Notes: a model not told the origin generated them from the letters alone. A stretch of DNA of 64,000 nt from an uncultured Gammaproteobacteria bacterium (GCA_943788005.1 CALSOP010000002.1:274573-338572); one strand, 5' to 3'. Positions 1 to 7,519 are shown, counted from the first letter of the stretch. Numbers and translations are program-made.

Positions 1-1043
1 CAAAAAATTTCAATGAAACTTTTGGCGAGATTTTTCTGAGAAAAAACATTCACACCCATTTAATTGAAAACAGCAAGTTTAACTCAAAATTACTCTCGTA
101 TGATGAGGGTTATCAGGCAAACCAAGCGAACTCAGAGCGTTTTATTAAACATATGAGTGAAATTGTTGAGATGTTAAAATCCAAATACCCCAAAGGTGCT
201 AAATTAGTAGAAGTAGGCTGTGGGAAAGGCGACTTTGTTGAATTTATTCAGAATGATGGCTACTTCAAAATAACAGGATATGATGCTGCTTATCAGGGCA
301 AAAACCCTGCTATACAAAATACGTTTCTAGACTCAAATTCAAAAATTACTGCAGATTTAGTTATTCTGCGTCATGTACTAGAACATATTCATAAACCTCA
401 CCATTTCTTGAGAATGCTCGCTGATATTTTTTCAACAAGCGATATTTACATAGAAGTTCCAGAGACGGATTGGATTTTTGAAAATGAGGTTTTTTTTGAC
501 ATAACCTATGAACATGTAAACTATTTCAATAAAGACTCAATAAGTAATTTATTCAAAAACATTATTGATACTGGAGTTCTTTTTGAAAGGCAATATCTAT
601 ATTTATTAGCTGACATACAGTCACTTAACTACCATGACTTATGTAAAAACTATGATGACCAATCATCATGGGAGCCAGTTAAATTAGAAAAATTATTTTC
701 TAATTTTTTTAATCAAATAGAGAAAATAACTGCTGACGACATATCTGGTAAGAAAGATATTTACATATGGGGAGCATCAACCAAAGGAGTTATGTTCTGC
801 CACCATCTAAGCAATCTTTACCCAAGCTTATTCAATAGAGTAAAAGGAGCCATTGATATAAACCCTTTGAAGAGTGGACAATATATGCCATCAACCAAAT
901 TACCAATATACAGCTTTGAAAATTTTGCGGATATGAATAAAGGAAATGAAATAATATTAGTTTCAAACCCGAATTATCATTCAGAAATTTATGATATGTT
1001 AAAATCGAAAAATAACAAGGAACCCCTGCTTCTAGACCTGTAG
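1..1043 (+). CDS. SAM-dependent C-methyltransferase-like protein, 5' end outside window
   Basis: The frame is open from base 3, with no stop before the internal ATG at 153, so the gene starts left of the window; 346 residues are visible. The stretch before that ATG (containing YDEGYQANQANSERF) resembles the part of sugar C-methyltransferases that precedes the SAM domain. Motif I of a class I SAM fold is VEVGCGKGDF, followed by LRHVLEHI. The last ~100 residues (YIWGASTKGVMF, then DINPLKSGQYMPSTKLPI) match the C-terminal domain of NDP-hexose C-methyltransferases. The expected role is methylation of a nucleotide-activated sugar for O-antigen, capsule or a secondary metabolite; the substrate cannot be told. 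It is more AT-rich than the genes to its right, as polysaccharide clusters often are. No downstream partner is visible. Confidence 0.75.
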   Translation, partial: KNFNETFGEIFLRKNIHTHLIENSKFNSKLLSYDEGYQANQANSERFIKHMSEIVEMLKSKYPKGAKLVEVGCGKGDFVEFIQNDGYFKITGYDAAYQGKNPAIQNTFLDSNSKITADLVILRHVLEHIHKPHHFLRMLADIFSTSDIYIEVPETDWIFENEVFFDITYEHVNYFNKDSISNLFKNIIDTGVLFERQYLYLLADIQSLNYHDLCKNYDDQSSWEPVKLEKLFSNFFNQIEKITADDISGKKDIYIWGASTKGVMFCHHLSNLYPSLFNRVKGAIDINPLKSGQYMPSTKLPIYSFENFADMNKGNEIILVSNPNYHSEIYDMLKSKNNKEPLLLDL

Positions 1044-1350
1044 CTTAAATCCACTAGTATTGTAACTTTAATATCACCCATATCTGCTTCTAAAACAGCG
1101 CACTCCGCAAAAGTTATTTAGCTCTTTAATTATTTTTAACCCCGTATATGTAACACGGGGGGCTCCAAATACATAAAAACCTTACTATTTCACTTATCAC
1201 CATATATATCAATAACTTGCAATAATTAGGCGCTTCAAAGCCCCTTCCACTCAGCTTAAATGCAGTCATATTTCGGAATTGTGCTTGACTGGATTATGCT
1301 CACTAGTGTACTTTCTGGGTATATTCAGAATTAACGCAGGAGTATTTAAT
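1044..1350. other. Intergenic region left of the integrated element
   Basis: There is no convincing gene in these 307 bases. A short perfect hairpin lies at 1140-1160 (CCCCGT, 9-nt loop, ACGGGG), but no T-run follows on either strand, so I do not call it a terminator. A possible promoter for the first regulator is TTGACT at 1285-1290 with TACTTT at 1309-1314 (18-bp spacing). If the element ends here its left att site should lie in this stretch, but I found no duplicate of the tRNA-Arg 3' end, only 7-bp chance matches such as ACTAGTA. Confidence 0.4.
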
Positions 1351-1932
1351 ATGATTAACACGATTCTCACGCCCGACGAGGCAGCAAAAGCACGACATTC
1401 TTTGGGGCTATCCCAAAATCATGTGGCCAAGGCAACCAACATCAGCCGCACCACGCTGGCGCTATTCGAGGTCAAAAAATACCTCCTGAGTGATGCGCAA
1501 TTGCTCGCCCTTAAGGATTACTTTGGAACATCAGGCTATGTCTTCGATGAAACTGAGTCGCTCTCCTCGCCCGAGTTACCAACACACAGTGAGCCTAAAG
1601 AGGTAGGGCTGCGTTTAATGGATGGCTTCGCTATTCCTGACGACATTGATGAGAACGTCATTGAGGATGCATTAGGTGAATATGAGCACAATGAAACCGA
1701 GATTGATGCACTGCTGACATCACATGCCGGAGCTCACTGGTTCAGTGGCGATGCTAAACAGGACGGCGTCAATCGATTGCAAGTTTTGATGTCTAAAAAT
1801 TATTTGTTAATACAGCAACTACAAGGACGCGAGCGATTAGCGTCGATAGCCCTGACTGATGAAATCGATCCTGAACAGATCACTAACGGTGAGTTGTTAA
1901 AACATGCGCTGAACACGCACGAGGTCAGTTAA
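1351..1932 (+). CDS. XRE-family helix-turn-helix regulator
   Basis: A 193-residue protein. The N-terminal ~60 residues form a Cro/C1-type helix-turn-helix (LTPDEAAKARHSLGLSQNHVAKATNISRTTLALFE). The remainder is acidic, with no family I recognise, and probably serves oligomerisation or effector binding. I chose the ATG at 1351 because AGGAG lies at 1338-1342 with good spacing; the reading frame extends upstream to 1279, but those residues are hydrophobic and lie across a possible promoter. It is the first gene of the element, so it may control the rep and recombinase genes behind it. The function is inferred only from fold and position. Confidence 0.75.
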   Translation: MINTILTPDEAAKARHSLGLSQNHVAKATNISRTTLALFEVKKYLLSDAQLLALKDYFGTSGYVFDETESLSSPELPTHSEPKEVGLRLMDGFAIPDDIDENVIEDALGEYEHNETEIDALLTSHAGAHWFSGDAKQDGVNRLQVLMSKNYLLIQQLQGRERLASIALTDEIDPEQITNGELLKHALNTHEVS

Positions 1933-1957
1933 GCAATGTATAACAAGGGGTTAAGCC

Positions 1958-2485
1958 ATGACAGCTAGACAGAAAAAACAGATTGCAGAGCGGTTACGTT
2001 CCGCACGCGAAAAACTGGAAATCACACAAACTGCATTGGCTAAACAATCAAAGGTTGGCCGTAGTGCCATTGTGCATTATGAAAACGCGCAGGCAATTCC
2101 CGGCGGGATGGAGCTCATCAAGTTATGCAAAGTTTTGGATATCACGCCCAACTATATCCTGAGTGGCACTGAGCAATTTCGGACGTCTCAGGAGCCTGAA
2201 ACAGCTTTATTAAGTGATGACATGGTGACTATGTTTTTCCGAGTCGCCATGTGTTTAACAAGCCTCAGCCCGGAAATCAGAGAAAGTGTTTCTTCGCTAT
2301 TGATGACTTTGGTTAAACAAAAAATGAGTAATAAAGATTATGCGGACTTCATTGCGATGACAGACAACATTGCACAAGATATGAACGAAGCAGGGCTTGA
2401 TTTTGAAAAAATATTCGACCAAATGGATAACGATATTGATCTCGACAAGCTCAATAAACGCCTTGAGAAAAAGACAAAAAAATAA
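1958..2485 (+). CDS. XRE-family helix-turn-helix regulator (phage repressor-like)
   Basis: A 175-residue protein with a classic HTH_3 domain at about residues 9-65 (RLRSAREKLEITQTALAKQS, then GRSAIVHYENAQAIPGG). The C-terminal half is helical and ends in a lysine-rich tail (KRLEKKTKK). It starts 25 bases after the previous gene and ends 3 bases before the rep start, so it is very likely co-transcribed with rep. A repressor directly ahead of a replication initiator is the arrangement of rstR-rstA in CTX-type filamentous phages and of many small plasmids, so copy-number or induction control is the likely role. That is inference from context. Confidence 0.75.
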   Translation: MTARQKKQIAERLRSAREKLEITQTALAKQSKVGRSAIVHYENAQAIPGGMELIKLCKVLDITPNYILSGTEQFRTSQEPETALLSDDMVTMFFRVAMCLTSLSPEIRESVSSLLMTLVKQKMSNKDYADFIAMTDNIAQDMNEAGLDFEKIFDQMDNDIDLDKLNKRLEKKTKK

Positions 2486-2488
2486 AGC

Positions 2489-3565
2489 ATGTCAGACACG
2501 CCTCAACGTTTATTATTTGGTCACGACACACTTGAATGCGCCTATTTCTTGGTTGCTAAAAGTACCGCCGAGATCAACTTCGATCACCTCGCCTTCGATA
2601 AAGAATCGATGCGACACAACAAAAATCCAGAGCCTAAAGTCATCACATTAGGCGGCACTGACTTTTTAATGCACCCCTATGGCACGTCAGGTGGGTATCC
2701 GTTTGTTATCGAGAACAAAGATTTTTTAATTCGTTTTGGTCAATACAATTCACCGAGCTTTTTTGTTAAATACCAATGTCAGGCACTTTGGCAAAAAGGA
2801 CCTTTAGCACTCCATGAGGAATTCATGAACTGGGCCGATGCCGTCGGGCTATTCGCTCATCATGAAGAAGCGTTATCACGTGTTGATTTCGCTTTTGACT
2901 ATCAAATAGAAACCATCGACTTTAATGAAGATGACTTCGTCAGCCTCGCGAGAAAAGACAGTCGCTATCGCAAAGACCGTGTCACGCAAACCTTCCAATA
3001 TGGCAAGGGCGACGTCGTACTACGTGTATACGATAAGGTTGCTGAAATCTCGGAGCAAAGCCACAAGGATTGGTTTTACACGCTCTGGGAGACCGACACA
3101 AACGTATGGCGCATTGAATGGCAATGCCGCAAACCTATTCTCAAACGTTTCGGGTTAGTCACTATTAAAGATCTCATAGAGGGTCAAGGTGATGTCTTAC
3201 GTTATCTCGCAACCGAGCACGACACCTTGCGTGTGCCATCCAAGGACTCCAACCGTTCACGTTGGCCTTTGCATGCACTCTGGCAAGACCTACAGACACA
3301 CATTAATGATATAGAGGGTGTCGGTGTCTATCGCACTCTCGATGACAAGGCCATTCTCGCTGAAAACAAAGAACGTATTGCGATCAGCATATACGGTTAC
3401 ATGAAAAGATTTGCTGCGCTTCAATGCGTTACTAGCGATTCAAAATCGTGCAGTCTTAACCAAGCGTTCGACCTATTAAAAACGCGGCTAGATGATATCC
3501 ATGAGCCCTTTATCTGGCCGAGCGAAGTCGAAAAACGTGTTAACAAAATACGGTTAGGTTCTTGA
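2489..3565 (+). CDS. Replication initiation factor-like protein (Rep_trans type)
   Basis: A 358-residue protein. Residues 130-137 read SRVDFAFD, the R-x-D-x-x-x-D pattern of Rep_trans/RstA-type rolling-circle initiators, and LRVYDKVAEI (178-187) followed by WRIEWQ (207-212) matches the YDK...E block of the same family. These proteins nick the double-strand origin of pT181-like plasmids and CTX-type phages. It starts 3 bases after the upstream regulator with a weak ribosome site, suggesting translational coupling. I did not locate a double-strand origin. It could alternatively act as a relaxase for mobilisation; the two functions overlap in this protein class. The family call comes from motif recognition only. 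Confidence 0.6.
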   Translation: MSDTPQRLLFGHDTLECAYFLVAKSTAEINFDHLAFDKESMRHNKNPEPKVITLGGTDFLMHPYGTSGGYPFVIENKDFLIRFGQYNSPSFFVKYQCQALWQKGPLALHEEFMNWADAVGLFAHHEEALSRVDFAFDYQIETIDFNEDDFVSLARKDSRYRKDRVTQTFQYGKGDVVLRVYDKVAEISEQSHKDWFYTLWETDTNVWRIEWQCRKPILKRFGLVTIKDLIEGQGDVLRYLATEHDTLRVPSKDSNRSRWPLHALWQDLQTHINDIEGVGVYRTLDDKAILAENKERIAISIYGYMKRFAALQCVTSDSKSCSLNQAFDLLKTRLDDIHEPFIWPSEVEKRVNKIRLGS

Positions 3566-3756
3566 TGTTAAGCGAAGCGATGCAAGCACGACTCTCAGAG
3601 AGCCGAAATAGAATTCTTAGCTATGGTGAGCTTGCATTGCCTCCTTCACAATTTAAAGCATTCAGAAAATTAGTACTTGATGAGTTAGGCCGAAGTGGTT
3701 TGGAATCGGATTTGGAAAAAATATTGGCCGACTTAAAACAACAACAGGAACGGTAA
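3565..3756 (+). CDS. Small hypothetical protein of the element
   Basis: A 63-residue protein whose ATG overlaps the rep stop by one base (TGATG), a typical coupled start; a TTG three bases earlier is possible but less likely. It is mostly helical and charged, with a basic middle and an acidic, glutamine-rich end (EKILADLKQQQER). There is no Cys, His or membrane segment. I recognise no family. Position after rep suggests a replication accessory or DNA-binding role, which is inference. Confidence 0.55.
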   Translation: MLSEAMQARLSESRNRILSYGELALPPSQFKAFRKLVLDELGRSGLESDLEKILADLKQQQER

Positions 3757-3801
3757 GGCATGGGCAGGCAAATACTATGCAAAAAAGGAGGTGCGCCATG
3801 A

Positions 3802-3954
3802 GTGACCGATTCCGATTTTACTTATGAACCTGTCGTGGTATTAAAAGGTGATATTGAAACCGTGCCGACTGAGGACGAGTTACGCTTACTGTTACAATTT
3901 ATGCCTGAACTTTACCGTGACATGCTTATACTAACTGAAAACAATCAGGAGTAA
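3802..3954 (+). CDS. Small acidic hypothetical protein, GTG start
   Basis: Fifty codons (MTDSDFTYEPVVV..., ending in NNQE) open with GTG at 3802 and end 5 bases before the recombinase ATG. A strong ribosome-binding sequence, AAGGAGGT, lies at 3785-3792, about 9 bases upstream. The same frame continues leftward as a 13-codon ORF from ATG 3760 that stops at TGA 3799-3801 immediately before the GTG. So this is either a true GTG start or a gene cut by one stop codon. An ATG at 3798 in another frame gives only 9 residues. The protein is acidic and leucine-rich near the middle; the family is unknown. Confidence 0.5.
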   Translation: MTDSDFTYEPVVVLKGDIETVPTEDELRLLLQFMPELYRDMLILTENNQE

Positions 3955-3959
3955 TCATC

Positions 3960-5585
3960 ATGGCCGTTGCACTCTATGCGCGCGTATCGACGACACGCCA
4001 AGCCGATAATGACTTATCCATCCCAGATCAGTTAAAACAAATGCGGGATTGGTCTAAGACAAATGGGTTTGATGTCGCGATTGAATATATTGAGCCGGGT
4101 GCATCGGCCAAGGATGACAAACGTCCTGCCTTTCAAACGATGATCATGGATGCCACCATGAAACCTTCACCGTATGACGCCATCATCATACACAGTCTGT
4201 CTCGTTTCTTTCGTGACTCACTCGAATTCGCGCTCTATGAAAACCGGCTGAAAAAAGCAGGTGTTAAACTCATTTCGATCAGCCAACAAACGAGTGACGA
4301 TCCGTCAGGCGAGATGGCCAGAAAAATGTTTAGCTTGTTTGATGAATACCAAAGCAAGGAAAACGGCAAGCATACCTTGCGTGCAATGAAAGAGAATGCA
4401 CGTCAGGGCTTTTATAACGGCACACGACCACCTTACGGTTATAAAAAAGTAGATGCGAGTATCAAAGGCAATCGTGGTCGCATGAAAAAACGCATTGTGC
4501 CGGATGAGGTCGAGTCCGATATTGTCAGAAAATTGTATAACCTCTATGTGAATGGCCATGAGGGTAAACGACTTGGCGCAAAGAGCATTGCTACGCTCAT
4601 GAATCAACAAGGCTATACATTGCGTGGTGCAACGTGGCGAGCGCAACGCGTGAATGAAATACTAAAAGACACCACTTATATTGGACAACACTATTTTAAT
4701 AAGCGAGACGCACAAAAAACGCTTAAGCCTGAATCGGAATGGGCTTTAACCAAAGTTGAACCACTCCTTGAAAAACAAGTGTTTAACACTGCTCAACGCA
4801 TTCGTGAACAACAATCACCCAAGCAATGCGCACCACGTAGTTTGGCCTCCCCTATTTTGTTAAGTGGGCTTATAAAGTGCGGACAATGCGGCTCAGGCAT
4901 GACATTAATGACGGGCAAGAGTGGTCAATATCGGTATTACAAATGCACCAAGCAAAAGAACAAAGGTAAACATTTGTGTAACACACCGAACATACCGATG
5001 ACACCATTTGATGATCAAATACGCACGCACTTAGCAGACAAAGTGTTTACCCCAAACCGCGTTCGAAACATGCTCGAACTGTTAAAGAAAAACTTCAAGC
5101 ACGTGCATACGCACGAACAAGCCAAGATAGGTTCCTTACAACGTCAGTTAAAAACAACCGAGGCAGGCATCACGCGTTTATATGAGGGCATTGAGCAAGG
5201 CGTGCTCGATCTTGATGAATCACTCACAGCACGTCTGAAACAGCTCAACACAAAGAAACAGGACATGCTCATAGCATTGACCGGAATGCGTGAACGACAA
5301 AACATACCCATTGATAAGCTAACAAAGAGTCAGCTTGATGCCTTTTGCAGAGCATTGAAATCGAGGCTTAATGATAAAGCGTCGCACTTCGGCAAAGCGT
5401 ATATGCAGTTATTAGTTGATGAAGTGGTTATCGAGAAAAAGCAGGCTATTGTATCGGGTAGTTATGTGGCATTAGCAGAGGTAGCTCATGGAGCAACTAA
5501 TGATAAACGTTTATCATCAGTGCCCATTTTTACTAGTAGTTGGCGCGCCCGGAAGGATTCGAACCTCCGACCCCCTAGTTCGTAG
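3960..5585 (+). CDS. Large serine recombinase (integrase of the element)
   Basis: A 541-residue site-specific recombinase. The resolvase domain begins at once: YARVS with catalytic Ser10, then HSLSRFFRDSLEF around residues 80-92. A Recombinase domain follows (about 165-275), then a zinc ribbon with Cys307, Cys310, Cys329 and Cys340, and a coiled coil around 365-440. This is the full architecture of phage and ICE large serine integrases. CAGGAG at 3946-3951 supports the ATG at 3960. The gene runs into tRNA-Arg: the last 14 codons (RARKDSNLRPPSS and before) are the antisense of the tRNA, and the stop overlaps the anticodon. The C-terminus therefore changes when the element excises. A small accessory directionality factor is not identified. 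Confidence 0.93.
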   Translation: MAVALYARVSTTRQADNDLSIPDQLKQMRDWSKTNGFDVAIEYIEPGASAKDDKRPAFQTMIMDATMKPSPYDAIIIHSLSRFFRDSLEFALYENRLKKAGVKLISISQQTSDDPSGEMARKMFSLFDEYQSKENGKHTLRAMKENARQGFYNGTRPPYGYKKVDASIKGNRGRMKKRIVPDEVESDIVRKLYNLYVNGHEGKRLGAKSIATLMNQQGYTLRGATWRAQRVNEILKDTTYIGQHYFNKRDAQKTLKPESEWALTKVEPLLEKQVFNTAQRIREQQSPKQCAPRSLASPILLSGLIKCGQCGSGMTLMTGKSGQYRYYKCTKQKNKGKHLCNTPNIPMTPFDDQIRTHLADKVFTPNRVRNMLELLKKNFKHVHTHEQAKIGSLQRQLKTTEAGITRLYEGIEQGVLDLDESLTARLKQLNTKKQDMLIALTGMRERQNIPIDKLTKSQLDAFCRALKSRLNDKASHFGKAYMQLLVDEVVIEKKQAIVSGSYVALAEVAHGATNDKRLSSVPIFTSSWRARKDSNLRPPSS

Positions 5586-5617
5586 CCAGGTACTCTATCC
5601 AGCTGAGCTACGGGCGC
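5541..5617 (-). tRNA. tRNA-Arg (anticodon ACG)
   Basis: The reverse complement folds as a full cloverleaf of 77 bases with encoded CCA. The acceptor GCGCCCG (5611-5617) pairs with CGGGCGC, the anticodon stem CCTGG/CTAGG encloses loop CTACGAA, and the T arm is GGAGG-TTCGAAT-CCTTC. The anticodon ACG occupies 5581-5583; it is expected to be deaminated to ICG by TadA, whose gene is at 13231-13692. Its 3' end touches the integrated element, and the recombinase gene overlaps it in antisense. Confidence 0.95.
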
Positions 5618-5663
5618 GTATTTGAGAACGGCGAATAATATAGAACTTAGGGATTTAGTCAAA

Positions 5664-5755
5664 TGGCGGAGAGAGAGGGATTCGAACCCTCGATACGGGA
5701 TAAACCGTATACTCCCTTAGCAGGGGAGCGCCTTCAGCCGCTCGGCCACCTCTCC
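5664..5755 (-). tRNA. tRNA-Ser (anticodon GCU)
   Basis: The reverse complement is a 92-base class II tRNA with encoded CCA. Acceptor GGAGAGG pairs with TCTCTCC (one G-U), the anticodon stem CTCCC/GGGAG holds loop CTGCTAA, there is a long variable arm (ACGG...CCGT), and the T arm is GAGGG-TTCGAAT-CCCTC. The anticodon is GCT, reading AGC/AGU serine codons. It lies 46 bases upstream of tRNA-Arg on the same strand and is probably transcribed with it. Confidence 0.95.
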
Positions 5756-5773
5756 AATATATTCAACACAGCA

Positions 5774-5798
5774 AAACACCCTTCAAAATTGGGTGATT
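5774..5798 (-). terminator. Possible terminator between csrA and tRNA-Ser
   Basis: CACCC (5777-5781) pairs with GGGTG (5791-5795) across a 9-base loop. On the minus strand the hairpin is followed by TTTTGC, so it could end the csrA transcript before the tRNA genes. The stem is short and the T-run only four bases. Confidence 0.35.
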
Positions 5799-5821
5799 TC
5801 CCAAAACAATATGCTATTTTT

Positions 5822-5869
5822 GACCTAAGATTTTTAGGTCGTCAAGGATACCCTTGCCGGGATTCCCGG
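5822..5869. repeat. Two perfect hairpins between csrA and tRNA-Ser
   Basis: GACCTAA (5822-5828), 5-base loop, TTAGGTC (5834-5840) is a perfect 7-bp stem. CCGGG (5857-5861), ATT, CCCGG (5865-5869) is a second, GC-rich one. Neither has a T-run on either strand. They may be tRNA leader structures, REP-like debris (the GGATTCCCG core recurs at 39883) or binding sites. Confidence 0.4.
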
Positions 5870-5917
5870 TAAAGACTAGTTAAAAAAACCTTCTAACTAA
5901 TATTATATTTCTAATGC

Positions 5918-6097
5918 TTATTCATCACCGGTTTTCTCATCCTGTATCCGATCATAAATTTCTTCACGGTGTACGGCAACATCCTTCGGCGCATTAACAC
6001 CAATACGTACTTGATTACCTCGGATACCTAAAACCGTAACGTTTACTTCATCCCCAATCATCAACGACTCACCTACACGTCGAGTTAATATCAACAT
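5918..6097 (-). CDS. csrA: Carbon storage regulator CsrA (RsmA)
   Basis: A 59-residue protein, full family length, beginning [20 protein letters not shown] and containing [19 protein letters not shown] and the AVHREEIY segment with the RNA-binding arginine of CsrA (R44 region). CsrA is a dimeric RNA-binding protein that blocks ribosome sites containing GGA motifs and governs carbon flux, motility and biofilm genes. AAGGAG lies just upstream of the ATG. The tail IQDEKTGDE is the variable part. Position next to lysC and tRNA-Ser is the usual gammaproteobacterial context. Its short length makes it easy to miss. Confidence 0.96.
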   Translation of the reverse strand: MLILTRRVGESLMIGDEVNVTVLGIRGNQVRIGVNAPKDVAVHREEIYDRIQDEKTGDE

Positions 6098-6179
6098 CTC
6101 AATTCTCCTTTATCTTCCGTAATCATCATATTTCCATCATCTTATAAGTAAAGCCCCTAAACGTAATCAGCGCTTCTCT

Positions 6180-6209
6180 AGCCTAATGATAGTGTTCCAT
6201 CATTAGGCT
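6180..6209. other. 11-bp perfect stem-loop just downstream of lysC
   Basis: AGCCTAATGAT (6180-6190), an 8-base loop, and ATCATTAGGCT (6199-6209) form a perfect 11-bp stem, 10 bases past the lysC stop. No T-run follows on the minus strand, so it is not a standard intrinsic terminator. It may protect the lysC mRNA 3' end, or act as a weak terminator or operator ahead of csrA. Confidence 0.6.
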
Positions 6210-6218
6210 AATCGGGTA

Positions 6219-7457
6219 CTAATCGTTAGCGTCTACTATACTTCCTTTATCCAGCCCGAAAGCTGTATGTAAGGTACGAACTCCAAGTTCTAAGTATTTT
6301 TCGGCCACAACTACAGAAACCTTAATTTCTGATGTAGAAATCATTTGTATATTTATTCCTTCGTCTGCCAATGCCTTGAACATGGTATTGGCTATCCCAG
6401 CATGTGAGCGCATACCTACACCCACCGCAGAAATCTTTACAATGGTATTATCACCCGAAACGTCCTTGGCATCGATAGATTTTGCGGTTTTCTGTAAAAT
6501 CTCGAATGCTTTGTCATAGTCAATGCGGTTGACAGTGAATGTGAAGTCTGTGCTGTTATCCAGACCGACATTTTGCACAATCATATCGACTTCAATATTA
6601 GCATCAGCAATCGGCCCGAGTATCTTAGAAGCAATTCCAGGCATGTCTGGAACACCTACAATCGTCAACTTTGCTTCATCGCGATTGTGAGCAATACCTG
6701 ATATCAATGCCGCTTCCATATTTTCATCCTCATCGGTTATTAACGTGCCTGGACCATCTTCAAAGCTGGAAAGGACGCGTAAATTAACATTATATTTTCT
6801 GGCAAATTCAACGGAACGTATTTGTAATACCTTGGAACCGAGACTGGCCATTTCCAACATCTCTTCGTAAGTAATCAAGGGGAGCCGTTGTGCATTCTGG
6901 ACTATTCGTGGATCTGCTGTATAGACACCATCAACATCAGTATAGATTCGGCATTCATCTGCTTCTAAAGCAGCTGCCATCGCTACTGCCGTTGTATCAG
7001 AGCCACCCCGGCCCAATGTCGTAATGTTGCCATCTTCATCAATGCCCTGAAAGCCAGCTACAACAACGATTTTACCTTCATTTAGTTTCTTATGGACACG
7101 AGCAGCCTCAATATCGACAATCCTCGCCTTATTATGTTCGTTGTCTGTACGAATATGAACTTGGCCGCCAGTATACGACACTGCAGGATAGCCTTTTTCT
7201 TCCAACGCCATACTTAGTAAAGCGATGGTAACTTGTTCGCCTGTCGACAATAAAACATCCAGTTCTCGTGGCGTAGGAGTATGTGATAACGCTTTTGCAA
7301 GCGATAATAGACGATCGGTCTCACCGCTCATAGCGGACAAAACTACTACGACTTGGTTACCCTGTTTTTTTGTTTCGATTACTCTGTCGGCAACTGCTTG
7401 AATTCGTTCAATTGTGCCAACGGACGTACCGCCATATTTTTGGACTATTAATGCCAT
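6219..7457 (-). CDS. lysC: Aspartate kinase
   Basis: A 412-residue monofunctional aspartokinase. KYGGTS at residues 7-12 is the kinase signature; the amino-acid kinase domain fills about 1-245 and two ACT domains about 265-410 for feedback control by lysine and/or threonine. It phosphorylates aspartate, the first step to lysine, diaminopimelate, threonine and methionine. There is no homoserine dehydrogenase fusion, and the length matches the Pseudomonas/Thiotrichales type. It lies 62 bases downstream of alaS, on the same strand, and is likely the last gene of the recA-recX-alaS-lysC run. Confidence 0.96.
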   Translation of the reverse strand: MALIVQKYGGTSVGTIERIQAVADRVIETKKQGNQVVVVLSAMSGETDRLLSLAKALSHTPTPRELDVLLSTGEQVTIALLSMALEEKGYPAVSYTGGQVHIRTDNEHNKARIVDIEAARVHKKLNEGKIVVVAGFQGIDEDGNITTLGRGGSDTTAVAMAAALEADECRIYTDVDGVYTADPRIVQNAQRLPLITYEEMLEMASLGSKVLQIRSVEFARKYNVNLRVLSSFEDGPGTLITDEDENMEAALISGIAHNRDEAKLTIVGVPDMPGIASKILGPIADANIEVDMIVQNVGLDNSTDFTFTVNRIDYDKAFEILQKTAKSIDAKDVSGDNTIVKISAVGVGMRSHAGIANTMFKALADEGINIQMISTSEIKVSVVVAEKYLELGVRTLHTAFGLDKGSIVDAND

Positions 7458-7519
7458 ATCGCTGATTGTGGTAAAAGGCGACGAATTCTAGCTGAACTGA
7501 GCAATATAAGGAATAGACA

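Larger units (their letters stand above)
1351..5543 (+). mobile_element. Small integrated element beside tRNA-Arg (serine recombinase plus Rep)
   Basis: Six same-strand genes, two XRE regulators, a Rep_trans-like initiator, two small proteins and a large serine recombinase, run up to the 3' CCA end of tRNA-Arg at 5541. The tRNA stays intact, as expected for integration at a tRNA 3' end. Gene spacing is tight and the base composition differs from the AT-rich methyltransferase to the left. No coat, Zot-like, relaxase, toxin or resistance gene is seen, so it looks like a minimal replicating and integrating element, comparable in logic to a filamentous-phage satellite. The left boundary is not proven; the start given is simply the first gene, and the element could extend beyond the window. 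Confidence 0.65.

Noticed and set aside
1051..1060. ACTAGTA match to sequence at 5532 as an att repeat
   Set aside because: Seven bases in AT-rich DNA occur by chance, and the right-hand copy lies outside the tRNA.
1140..1160. CCCCGT/ACGGGG hairpin as a terminator of the methyltransferase gene
   Set aside because: No T-run follows on either strand, and the stem is only six base pairs.
2397..2651. Frame overlapping the second regulator and rep
   Set aside because: It lies in a shifted frame over two well-supported genes and has no family features.
3780..3788. A-run followed by G as a slippery frameshift site
   Set aside because: Neither -1 nor +1 slippage from the 3760 frame leads to a longer product.
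5663..5872. Plus-strand reading frame starting MAEREGFEPSIRD
   Set aside because: It is the antisense of tRNA-Ser; the GFEPS-type peptide is a known artefact of tRNA T-arm sequence.
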